Positions 47,901 to 59,855 of a stretch of 64,000 bases of DNA are shown in pieces; positions within the stretch are counted from its first letter, which is position 1, and every line of letters begins with the position of its first letter. The translations under genes and the position numbers were made by a program. Source of the stretch: Nymphaea colorata (taxonomy: Eukaryota; Streptophyta; Magnoliopsida; Nymphaeales; Nymphaeaceae); NCBI RefSeq assembly GCF_008831285.2, contig NC_045142.1, forward strand, positions 25,557,876-25,621,875, in the 5' to 3' direction. The notes beneath the pieces were generated by a model. That model made no database searches. It saw only the letters and a list, made by a program, of their open reading frames with translations, and was not told where the DNA came from.

Positions 47901-48688
47901 ATTGTTTCGAAAAAAAAAACAGATATTAAACAAATTATTGTCTGATTAAGAAATCAGATTAAACAAATTACTGTTTCATTCAGAAATCAGATCAGATTCA
48001 TATTTAAGAAATGACATCTGATTGGACTTGGATTTGGATTCAGATATACAAAAATATCCTATCAAAGATTTTGATCCAATTTGATTTTAAATCAATATTT
48101 TATATTCAATGCTCATACATTTTGAAAATCAACTAAATTCAGTTCAAAATTCGGATTCGGATTTAGATTTCAATATGAATGTGAAAATCGAAGTCATATT
48201 ATATTTAAATCTTAAAATTAGATCTTAGATTCGGATTCGGATTCGGATATGATTTGCTTTATTTGTTTTTAAATTTGAATCTGAGTTCGAATATGTCAAT
48301 ATCCGAAAAAGAAGATATAGTTAAGGGTATACCCAATTTGAGTCTGACCTATTAAGGTCCCTTGTGAGAGTCATGTTGGTTTGCTATATAGGTTGTTGAT
48401 TCAGCTCCTTAGACAAGAGTTAGAATTTTATGATCAGTATCACATATGCTAATGTTTGTCGACTATTGCACTCCTTAATTACTATATGTATAGGAAAATT
48501 GAATGGTGACTCTAACTTTTTAGAGTCACTCGACCATCTAATCAGAATCATCTGATCTATAAAGATGGACAGTTAAAAAAAAAACAATGAAAAAAAGGTG
48601 ATGGGTATTTTCATCAAGTTTTTCTCTCAACCATCCATTTGAGAGAGTCCTCATTTTTTATTTCTTTTTTGCTGAGATCAAGGTTAGT
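44928..48688. other. Gene-poor repeat-derived DNA downstream of E
   Basis: No gene was recognised. A GC-rich end ggcggcccggcccgac followed by gcccaccctta at about 47036-47061 resembles the right end of the hAT-like element at 24019-24339; its left end was not found. Degenerate tracts of ggattcggattcggat type lie at 47100-47165 and 48000-48300. A T tract and A tract around 46757-46782 have a short diverged duplication about them (gtgaca/tattaacaac). Confidence 0.5.
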
Positions 48689-48773
48689 GACTGCTTGAGA
48701 GAAACAAGAAGCATAGAGGATTGCTTACTAGAACTCAATGCTGCTTCTAATTTAAGATAACGTTGGTAAGTGT

Positions 48774-48804
<31 letters not shown>

Positions 48805-49025
48805 CATATAAATGTTTAAATAATTCTACACACTTGGGTAGGTTATAATTTTGACTTGTGTATATACTGCAAGGGAAAAAACAAACACAAATCACTCCTA
48901 AAGAACAAAGGGTCTCTTAGAGAGAGAGAGAGACCTCATGTGACTGCTTGAGAGAAACAAGAAGCATAGAGGATTGCTGATGAGAACTCAAGGCTGCTTC
49001 TAATTTGAGATAACGTTGGTAAGTG

Positions 49026-49073
<48 letters not shown>

Positions 49074-49192
49074 CACACAAATGTTTAAACAAGTCTACAC
49101 ACTTGGGTAGGTTATAATTTTGACTTGTGTATATACTGCAAGGGAAAAAACAAACACAAATCACTCCTAGAGAACAAAGGGTCTCTTAGAAG
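48689..49192. repeat. Direct tandem duplication of about 250 bp with an expanded (TA)n
   Basis: Copy 1 (48690-48920) and copy 2 (48940-49192) share gactgcttgagagaaacaag, aagcatagaggattgct, cacacttgggtaggttataa and caaatcactcct. Each has an internal (TA)n run. The run is clearly longer in copy 2 than in copy 1 (roughly 45 against 30 bp). Confidence 0.9.
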
Positions 49193-52100
49193 TGACAGTA
49201 CAGCAAGCCATCAAAGTTGAACTCATTTTTTATCTGACAGGCATGAGAATACTCAGTTATGGGTGCAGCATATAATCCTTGTACCTTGGTTGTTTGTGTA
49301 TAATATGTGATCACGGAGGCATGCATAATATACATGTCTATATTAGTGAATCTAAGTATTTATGTGCTTAGGTATAAATCGATGTATGAAGTGTTGCATG
49401 TTGGAATCCAACATAGCTTGCCACCTATGATTTATGAGAAGTTTAACCCAGTTATGGTAGGTTCCTTGTATGTTTATGGCTCTTGATGAGAAACGGCTTT
49501 AATGGGGTATAGCAAGGTCGCATTAAAAGCCTAAGTTTTCTTGGAATTTTCATGAAATTCTAATGGTCGGTACTAGTGATAGAGATGTTAAATAAAAGTG
49601 TTCATCTAAAATAGAACACACTGTTTTGAATGAAAAGAACATTGTCTATCTATTTAGATTTTATATGGCAAAATCTAAATCATATTATGCCACTGAAGTA
49701 TTCTTTCACACCATGTAAGTAAAGAGTTGTGATTGAGAATTTGTATGAATGCATGAATGAAAGCTTGAAATGCAAAATTAGAGAGTCACGTTCACAAGGA
49801 CTGGCCATGAACTAGATATGACTGCACAATGGACTCTCCAGGAGAGTCCCAACGTAAACACTCATTGGAAAGTCTCTATTTGGTTGTAGGATCATATTTG
49901 TTTCTGATAACATAGTAACTAGACCTAACAACTGTGATTCTTTTTATGAATGTGCTGATGTAATAATGTTGAACTGATTCTAAACTGGTCTGAGTAATCA
50001 AAGCTTTATACAGTAAGATTCACCTTATGAACCATACTTTACATTGGACAGCTTCAGAAGATGAAAATAGAAAGAAGAATAAGGAAGATGAACCATTTAG
50101 ACTTGAAGCAAAAATTGTTAGTTCAGTTTTACTCCTAAAGCAATGAAGAGTAACGAAACCTTAAAACAAAACAGAAATTTGTTTAAGTCACATCATGATT
50201 TCATGAAAAGGCTTGTAGCTTTGATTGAAATGTAAATCAATGTATAGAAAAATCAAAACTGATCAGAAAAAAAGTTGAAGTAGAAGACTGAGGAGCATAT
50301 GAAATTTGCAAACCTTGAGAGTCGGGAACTATATATATATACACACACAATGAATGTTAGGGGTGTTGGAGTGGAATGGATATGTACATCTAGAAACCGC
50401 TATTTTGTGATGTCATACGTGAATGTTGCTATCTCATGGTTGACGAACTTGTCTTTCAAGTCCCTAAAAGTTTCTCCTGCCATAATGAACAAATGGCTTT
50501 ACAATATGATGATATCTATGCTTGTTGATTTTACCAATTCCTATAAATTGTCTTATATTGCTACACTTACTACCTCTCTTCTTTCATATGTGACTTCTTC
50601 AATTGTTGGTATGGCAGAAATTCTTAATAACCCAACAGTCCTAAAAATAACATAATAAGCTTGTTAGCATAAGTTTTTGAGGGTGTATTCAAATGCTATC
50701 CTCCATAGACAGTTTAGTTCATCACACAAGGAATTGATACTGGGCGTAATGGTTGGATTGAAAGCAGGGTTATAGAGAGGAGACCAGATTAAGCATTTAT
50801 CCAACCAATAAAATAAAGAGTATAAATTTCTGTTCTCTATAAGAAAATTCCTAGTTCAATGGTAGATCCCAACGTGAGTCATTTTCAAACATGTTAGGTA
50901 AAAGTAGTAAGTAAATGTCTGCTTTCATATTCTGGTGACTCAGTCATGTCAGGTATAGTAAGTTGGATAGGTTTATCTTAATACAATCTCATTCTTCATT
51001 TGAAATCAAAACATCTAGATAAATGAACTTGTGAGATTAAAGATGGAAAGGCCCTAGATGGATATATAAATAAGAGTGTGGTTGTGATAACATTGTTAAC
51101 AACAAATGTTGAAAATAACAGATTGAGGGTATGAACATATATAAATACATAGATATATGTATATATATATATATATGTATGCATATATATAGGGTTGTAA
51201 GTAAGTGTTAAACACCTAACTACAAGGGTGAGAGTATGCTCACCACAAGTACTTGCACGTCAATTCACAGATAAAGAATATTGCATAATTATCTTTTTAA
51301 ATATCTTATTTAATAGATGACTTCTATAACTTTTGACCCTAGTGTCCTTGTAAGAATAGTCTTGGGCCAAGCACCCAAGATATTGGCCTATGATTGTTAT
51401 CAGAGCTTAAGAGGTAATGGAAGATCATAAAAGTTGAGGAATAATAAGAAAATACCAACCATGCCTCAACAATGACATACCGGAGTGTGAGTTAGGTCCA
51501 ATGGTTGGTCTTGTCCCAAGAGGTAGAGGTATGTCCACGATTACTATGGTTGTGCATCCTTTGCCTGCACTAGATTGCCTGCAGTGTATTGGGTGGCACA
51601 AGGGTCTAAGCTTATGTTATGTTGTTTTTGTTTGGCGAGCAAGGCGTCTCCTGGTCCTTCAAATCGTTGCCTAAATGGGTCTTGCATCTACTCGGGTGAT
51701 GCTGGTGGTGTGACCCTGCTGCTGGAGCGGCGATCTGAGATATCTCAAGAGGCTTCACTATAGTCAAATGAATCTTACCCTTCTTTCTATCCCTACATGT
51801 AGTTCTTGAAAGGTCGTGGGCTACTGGATTGACATCCTCAGTCTTTGTGATGAATTAGCATTGACAATCTTGACATTGCATCGTGTCTGAGCTTTGTGGA
51901 TGTATTAGTTGTTTGAGTCTAAGTGTATAGGATCAAAATGGGTCTCACGTACAGTGTTTGATGTTTTATTGGTGTTTGGTTTGATTTTGTTTAGGTCATT
52001 ACTCAAGTTTGCTTTGGTAGAGTAAGACTATATGTTTGCTCTTGTTATTTATTAAAAAAATTGACGCCAAAAACTTGTGTCGTGACATCTCCCGTCCACC

Positions 52101-54000
52101 TTTTAGGCTTTTAGCTAGATTTTTTGGCCATTTTATCAATATCAATATCAATATCATTCTATTTTGGAGAGGATATCGGCCGATGGCCTTGCCAATCCCA
52201 TCCATATCAATATTTCTATCGGCTGACCGGTACCGCTCTGATAAGTGATACCAATATTTATAATACTGGTTGATCCATCAATGTTTTCTCAATGAAATTA
52301 TTAAAATGAAAAAAAAAAAAAGAGTTGATAAACTAATGTTCAACATGCTTCTATAGCAACTAAAAAATGAACGTCTCTTATGCTTTCAAAATTTTTATAG
52401 TATAAAAATCAATAATTTCTTTAAAAACAACTTCAACAAAGACATAGTCTATGTTGAATTATTATTTGTAAACACATCAGAATTTTGATATGTTGCTTGA
52501 AGTATTTTCTTACAATAATTTTATAGCTCTAGTTCTTGTACCTGACTTAAGTATTTTCTTATAATGGAAAAAATACACACACTGAATGAAATTTAAAGAT
52601 TGCATGGGCATGCATAACACAATAAAAAGGAAAAATAGAGGGAAAACCAAAGCAAGTTAGGGATCTATGTATAGATTCAACAATTAAGCAATAAGTACAA
52701 CTTGAGGTTCAGATCTTAAACTCATCCAAGTGGGCAAATGCCATTTTGTATGAAGGAACCGACATATGGTCCTATACTTGCTCGACACGTGGTCAAATGC
52801 AGGGACAAAGTTGAGGGGGGCAGATTATGGTTTTAAAATTTTAACAGGAGCCTAAATATAACTTTTCAAAATTTTTGTTTAGAGTAAATAGATGAGCTTT
52901 TATAATTTAGATGTAAAATTTGAGGAAAGCCATGGCCCCTTCTGCGCCCGTTCCGTCCCTGTTCAAATGTTCACAACCTGAACTTGAATCCAACTTTAAA
53001 CTGAATCCAAGCTGTATGTTAACAACCTACTTTCAAAATGTATGAATATTGGATATAAGATATTCATTTAAAACTAATTGAATTCAAGCCTAATCCAAAT
53101 CCTTCTTTGAATCTAACCGGATATTATTTAAATGAGAACTTGAATCCACATCCAGTCGAATGTCTTTTGTTAATCCAATCCAATTTCTTGCTCGATCGAA
53201 TGTAAGACCTTTTTCTCTATCCTAGTTTTTGTTGAATATCGAATTCAAATTGAATATTGACATCACTAAACGTGGCCTGAAGTATATTCATAGTCGGCAG
53301 GTATTGCGCTAATCAATGTTAGGAACAACACCTGCCGACATGTAAACGGTTTATATTTTTTCTTTCTCTTTTAAAATTAATTTATCAGAAGAACGAAAAC
53401 TTGGGCGATAAACATATACGGGGTTGATACAGAGATTTACAAGACTACTGCTCATCAAGAATAGGTATACCCAACATGATCCAGATCCACATCTTATTTG
53501 TTTTTTTTTTTTTTTTTTAAAGAAAGAACATTGCTTGAATCCTTTGGAATCTCATCGAGGGGCATTTCTTAGCACCCAACTAAGCCACTATCGGGTAAAA
53601 ATTTAATGCGGGATCCAAGTGATCAGGAAAGCACAGAACTGGTTTAATAAAGATTTGACACTTAAGTGCAGCTGGATCTATCTTTACATAAATGGCATAT
53701 TTATATATTAGTACCACATGGACATTTTAGTTATTTACATGGTTCTGCTTGTCTCTAATTAACAGATATAATTTAAAGTAGTAAAGAATTTATGCCCCTA
53801 TCACTATGTCCAACCTGTCGGAAAGTTCCCGAGGGTGACACATGGTTTTTTTGCGTAATTTCTACTAGCACATGTTTGCTCTATCATACTTTTTATTATT
53901 CAAAAATTCAACTCCTTGTCCGAAAATGATCAAAGTTCATTCGGATGCATAAATTCTTATATCAAAGTCTGCATTTGACAAAAATTCAATTTTGTAGAAA
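49193..54000. other. Gene-poor DNA with a probable LTR-retrotransposon relic
   Basis: No intact gene was seen. At about 51395 the sequence ttgttatcagagctt differs by one base from the plant initiator-tRNA-Met primer-binding site, and gag-like but broken sequence follows to about 51780. Around 52130-52250 are atatcggccgat-type repeats. Tracts of aatccaaat type lie at 52970-53250. The 118-codon frame at 50299-50655 has no recognised motif. Confidence 0.45.
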
Positions 54001-54570
54001 GGGAAATGTAATCTCCAATCTATAAATATATCCAGCAAGTCAGTTTCGGTGCTAACTCAGTGAGACAAAGAGAGATTATTTCAAGTTGTAGGAAAGCTCA
54101 TATATATATATATATAGCTTCCATTATTGAGACGAGTCAAGGAGAATTGAGGAAATTAATAAAAAAGTGTTCTTTTAGTCTTTTTAATTTTCAGTTTCTT
54201 TCTTTTAGTAACTAGAAGCTGTTTTGTTATTCATCGTACTGGGCGCACGAAGTGTGAGCTGGCGAGAAGCTGACAAGATCGGTCGCCGAATTGCAGAGAA
54301 AGAAAGAGAGGATTATTGATTACCGCTGCCGCCTCCTCTTTTTTCTTCCTGGCCTCACCTTCTTCTTTCCCCTTGTCACTGTTTCTTCTAAATTGCCAAA
54401 AACTCAAAAATATGGAAAGGGAAATGTAATGCGCAATTAGGCCTTCTCTAATGTATAACTATCCACCAAGTCAGTTTGGGTGTTTAACTCTTTCTTATTG
54501 TGAGACAAAGGAGAGATGGTTTCAAATTGTAGGAGAGCTCATATATGTAGCTTCCATGTGCACAGTGTCT
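54001..54570. repeat. Direct repeats of about 130 bp flanking R1 copy 4
   Basis: The repeat gggaaatgtaat, then caagtcagttt, gtgagacaaag, gagagat and ttgtagga(a/g)agctcatat, followed by agcttcca, occurs at 54001-54125 and at 54420-54565. Between them is the inverted R1 copy (54168-54335). Confidence 0.8.
54168..54335 (-). repeat. Dispersed repeat R1, copy 4 (inverted)
   Basis: Read on the minus strand: aatcaataatcctctctttc, ttctctgcaattcgg, an extra GC-rich stretch of about 50 bp, then aaagaaactgaaaattaaaa and attaatttcc. The extra stretch (including agctcacacttcgtgcgccc) is absent from copies 2 and 3. Confidence 0.75.
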
Positions 54571-54922
54571 ACTAGTTGATAGAATAAGCAAGGCTCCAAA
54601 GGTTTTGTTAGGCATACCATGGAACGCCGCTGCTAACAGTAGTTAAAATCATGGAATGATGTATTTCTTAACTATGAAAATGTCAAAGAGGAACTAATCA
54701 GTAATGATGAGGCAAAGATGAGTACATGAATTGCCTCATTAGTCAGGGCCATCAATAGTAAGAATATTATTTAAGAAATATGGCAAATAGTGACTGAAGA
54801 GGAGGGAATAACAGGAAATGAATTGATATTCCAATTCCATGCACTCTTCCGATAACTCTCATGTATTTACAGGTGATGAGTCTTAGTCTCAGAGAAAGCA
54901 ATCTTCCCAAATGATTGAGCAA

Positions 54923-57900
54923 CTAATTAAGAAAGTCATACCAAGTAGTTAAACTGACAAGGGGCTCAGATTCCAAACCGATCATTGTTTTTTCCTCAGC
55001 AACGATTGCTTCAGTAGCAGCCGATGTATCTAGTGGAAAGGAACGACTCGTAGAAGCTTCTGATCTTGTCCTTGTATCATATTGAGTGAAGTCATCAGGG
55101 AAAATGTGCCTCAACCACGATTGGCCTTTCCTGCCTTCACATGGAGGAAACACGACTAGTTTGATCTCCCTTTCCTGACTGCCGTCCACCCAAATTGACA
55201 ACTCTCGTTTCACGTAGTCTGGATCATCTTGGATGCTGCTGCGGTGGAATCTCCTGTACTCATTAGCCTGTTGAGAATAGTGGGTGATGCCATCCGGGAT
55301 TTCACAAAATCTGCCTTCCCCAATCTCATCATCACCTTCAACCTTTTGGTTGCCTTCACCTCCTACGACCAATACCTCTAGACATTTCATCTCCCACAGA
55401 GGCAGGCGACCTCGCAGTCTATCACATCCTCTGATATACAACCATTTGAGAGACTCAAGCAGCGGAAAAGAATCAGGAAGCACTTCAATGCTACTATATC
55501 TGAGATTAAGCAACCACAATCTTTTCAAGTTGCCGATAGAATTAGGCAACAACGTTAGGGATGTACAGGAAACTAATGCTAGCATCTCAAGTTTGGTCAA
55601 GTTTCCAACGGAATTGGGCAATGTCAACAGAGATGTACAACCATGCAATTCTAAGGCTCCAAGTCTGGTCAGATAACCAATGGACTCGGGAAGGCACGTC
55701 AGCTGTTTGCACTCATGTAAACGTAGTATCCTCAAACTCTGAAGACATCCTATGGTATCAGGAAGCCTTTGGATGTCGATCTCACATAATTGAAGCATGG
55801 GCGTGGCAGTAAGGACTTCTGCGTTAGGGTCAAGGTGTTGGCCCAGTTGCTTGCTCAATGTGGCCCAACTTGCAGCCCTTTGTTCCCGATCAAAGTCTTC
55901 AGGGAAAATGAGCCTAAGCCATTGCCACTTCTTTAAACCTGCGAAGCAAACATATTCCCACACTCGGATAACCCTCTCCTGGTGATCCCCCGTTGTAATT
56001 GACAACTCCCATAGATCTAACATATCATCAGGAGTATCACCACATCCCATGAAACGAATTCTCCTGAACTGTTGAAGTTGTTCAGAATATCCACTCATCT
56101 CTACCATGTCATCCGGCACTTCTTCATCGACTTCCTCTCCTTCCATGTCATATCCAACTTCAACCTCCAATATCTCCAACCCTTCCAAGTCCAATAAAGG
56201 TAAGCCGCCACTCAGCTTAACGCAAGCGTTTATGTTCAAAAAACAGAGGCCACAGAGAGACTTCATGGTACTAGGAAACTCCTTAATGCCAGATCGTCCG
56301 AGTGAAAGAGAATACAAATTTGTCATGCCCCCAATGGAGTCGGGCAACGCCGTAAGAGACTCGCAACCCCATAAAGATAGGAACGCGAGCCTAGTCAAAC
56401 ATCCAAAAGAAATAGGCAGACACTTGAGCTTTTTACAATCAGACAGATAGAGTTGCTTTAGATTCGGCAAATGCACTATAGATTCGTCGAGCTCTTCCAT
56501 GTCACTGTAAGATAAATCAATCACGCGTACGCAATGTAAATTAGGTGTTCCAGTACTCAATGTTCCTCCCAGATCGGGTGACCAGTCTTCGCTTTGGTAT
56601 TGACGGTCGACGAAGTCATTAGGGAAAATGAGACTCAACCACTCTCGTCCAGTGTGTCCTTGGAAATTCAACTCCAACAAAAAGATCACCCTTCTCTGAT
56701 CCCCCACCGTAATTGATATGAACCACAAGTCTGCCAGCTCTATAGTGCAAAGATAATCGATCGTCCTACACTCTTGAGTATGGGGAGACTTGGCACTCAT
56801 CTGCACTAGGTTAGCTACACCCTGGCCACAAACTTCAAGAATAGAACCCACTGTCAATCTTTCAAGACTTTTCAGTTCCCATAATGGTAGCACAGTTTCC
56901 AACTTATCGCAGTGTGAAATATTCAAATGGGTCAAACTTTCGAGAAACTGTATGCAATTAGGGAGCTCTTCAATCGGAACATATGCAAGAACAAGCTCTC
57001 TCAGTTTCCTCAGATCCCCAATAGAACTTGGCAGTACCCTTAGAGTGTCACAATGACTCAAGTTTAGCTCCTCAAGTCTGGTTAAACTTCTGATTGACTC
57101 AGGAAGGCATTTCAGCATTTTGCAGTCCTCCAAATTAAGGATCTTCAAGTTCTGCAGGAAACCAATGGATTCAGGAAGCAGTTCGATGTTTGAACCAGAC
57201 AGGTCCAGCTCACATAGTTTGGTCAGGTTACTGATAGCGTTGGGCAACTCTCTTAGTTCTCCACCCACTTGTAATTTCTCGAGATTTGTTAATTTTTCCA
57301 CCGACTGATCAGGAATATTCTTTTCCAACATGTTCTGGCATAGCCTAAGCTCGCTTAAGTTTTTCAGGTTTCCTACAAAATCAAGCAATGCTCTTAATTG
57401 ACTCGCTTCTTCAAGAATCTGGCCCTCAACTTCTCCTGAAGCTGTGGCAACAGTTGGTAGCATTTGTAGCTTCTCGCAACCATTTAGGGACAATATCTCT
57501 AGCTTGTGGAGTGACCTTATTGAATGAGGAAGTGCATCGATCTTAGTGCCATGAAGGTACAACTCAATTAACTTCTCTAATTTTCCAATTTCATTTGGCA
57601 GCTCCCTTATAAGTTGGCACCCTGAAATATTAAGGTAAACCAAATGCTTAAGAAGGCAAATGGAATCGGGAATCGACACCAACTTGGAGCAGTTCTGAAG
57701 GTATAGCTTCTCTAGCTTCAAGGAACAAGAAAAATCAGGAAGCTTCACAAGTTCTTTGCATTCACTAAGGTCAAGCGACTTCAGATTAGTGAAAACCTGC
57801 CAATCAAAGCATGATTTCTTTTCATAAGAAAGAAATTCTCCATCAAAAACACAAACTAACATACAGTACTACTATACATGACTCTGAAGACGAACCTTTT

Positions 57901-59821
57901 TCTTTGACATGTAGCTATCACTCCAGACTTGAATAATGTTGCTCCTTGACAAGTCTAAGAATCCAATCTTTTGGATGTTGAAATTGTCAGGTAGCATTTT
58001 CATGGAGCAATACTTCCATTCTAATGATCTCAAACTGATGGCCATCTTGCTGAAGTCACCCATGAGGTGGATGTCATTTAAGTGAAGAAGCCTTAGATTC
58101 GACATATTAGTGAATGCTTCCACGTCCAAATTTTCTTCTTCTCGTTCAGGAACCTTTCGACAAACTATGCCTTCAATTTCAGGAGTCCCCTGATGATGGA
58201 TTTCATTAAAATTTGTCAAACTAATAGTTCGTGCAAGTTTAATTAACCATAGGAGAATTACAAGTACATACAAAGAGATTGGCTCATTCTCTTACCGCGT
58301 GTCCATCCAATACATCCCACACTTGCTGTTGGTCCCATAGCCTGCTACGAGAGGAAATATTTCTTCCCATGTCTCGTAACAAATCATGCATACGTAGCTT
58401 CCCATGGTCATCCACCTCAAGAAGGCATTTTTGCGAAAGGGCATCGATTGTTAACTCTGGGGCTTTGAAGTCACACCCTTTTAATATGTCAATAATGTGC
58501 TCTTTTTTCTCATCAATGAAGAAACAAGCAACGTCCAAAAATATGTTCTTTTCTTCCTGGTCAAGCCCATCATAGCTTATTCTTAGGCACCCGTCGATAT
58601 CATTATATGCAAGACCCCTCAACTTTGTTACCACTTCCTGCCATATTCTTTTATTGTTCTTTCCAATCAACGATGAGCCAAGCACCTCGAGTGCTAGCGG
58701 AAGTCCCCCTGCAGCTCCGGCAACTTGCTCAGATATCTCCGCGTATTCCTCAGTGGGTTTTTCATTGTTGAAAGCATGCCAACTGAACAGCCGTAGTGAA
58801 TCTCTGTAATTCAATTCATGTACTTCATGTTTTCTCTCTACTCGATGTGCATCCAGCACATGCAGATCTCTAGTGGTGATGAGAATCCGTGTTCCTTCAC
58901 CAAACCAGTCGCATCCTCCAGCTAATGCTTTCAGTTGATTCCTATGGTCAACATCATCAAGAATAGCAAGCAATCTTGTGTGACGGAATCTCATTCTGAT
59001 CTGAGCCATCCCCTCACTAGAGTTGTATATATCTAAGGTTCCATGTTTAAATGCCTTGGAAATGAATTGTTGCTGCAATTTGGCCAGCCCATCTTTCTTC
59101 ACTCCGTCCCTGATGCCTTCTATGTAGATGGCTTTATCAAACCTGTCCTGGAGTCTGTTATGTATTTCCTTTGCGAGTGTTGTCTTGCCCACGCCTCCCA
59201 TCCCATAAATCCCAACCATTTTAACGCCTCCTTCCTCAATACTTAGCAATTTCATTACTTCTTCAACCCGGGAGTCCATTCCCACAGGATGGTCTGCCAC
59301 ATGCAACATTACGTTATCACTGTGCCCACCTACTCTTTTCACAATTTCTTGTATCACTTGTGCTTCTTTCTTACTTGATCTGTCAAATATAAATAAGAAG
59401 AAATGGAGGCATAAATGTCATTCTGAACAATCAAATTTCCCTTTTCTTTTCTTCTAAATTACGAAAACAACTAAATAAAATGCAAGTACTCAATAAGAGA
59501 TCTGTACCTTCGGCAAAAGTAAAGCAAATAACTTTTGATAAAGGGTACTTCAATCTCTTATTTGTCTATTGCTACGGAAGTTGGACATAATTACTAGTTA
59601 GTGGATTCTACTAGAGACCAAATTCAATTGGTAACTAACTAGTTAATCTCAACCGATTGAAATATCCAGTTTTGATCACTCGGGGGCTATCTAGCCATTA
59701 CCATTTTTTGCTTAATTAATTTGACTTAAATTTGGATTCAAACGATACCAGGCGAACCACATGAGGTGAATCGTTCTTATATCCAAGGCACCTTCATAAG
59801 TTGTGTCTGATGGCGATGAAG

Positions 59822-59855
<34 letters not shown>

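Noticed and set aside
48780-49072. Repeated TA blocks considered as a CRISPR-like or regulatory array
   Set aside because: They are simple microsatellites inside a two-copy duplication in plant nuclear DNA, with no spacer-repeat structure.
50299-50655. 118-codon open frame in the gene-poor region
   Set aside because: There is no recognisable motif, it contains translated microsatellite near its start, and it has no splice or context support. It is likely a chance frame in repeat DNA.
55284-57308. Plus-strand frames opposite the LRR exon of F
   Set aside because: They are shadow frames of the real minus-strand exon.
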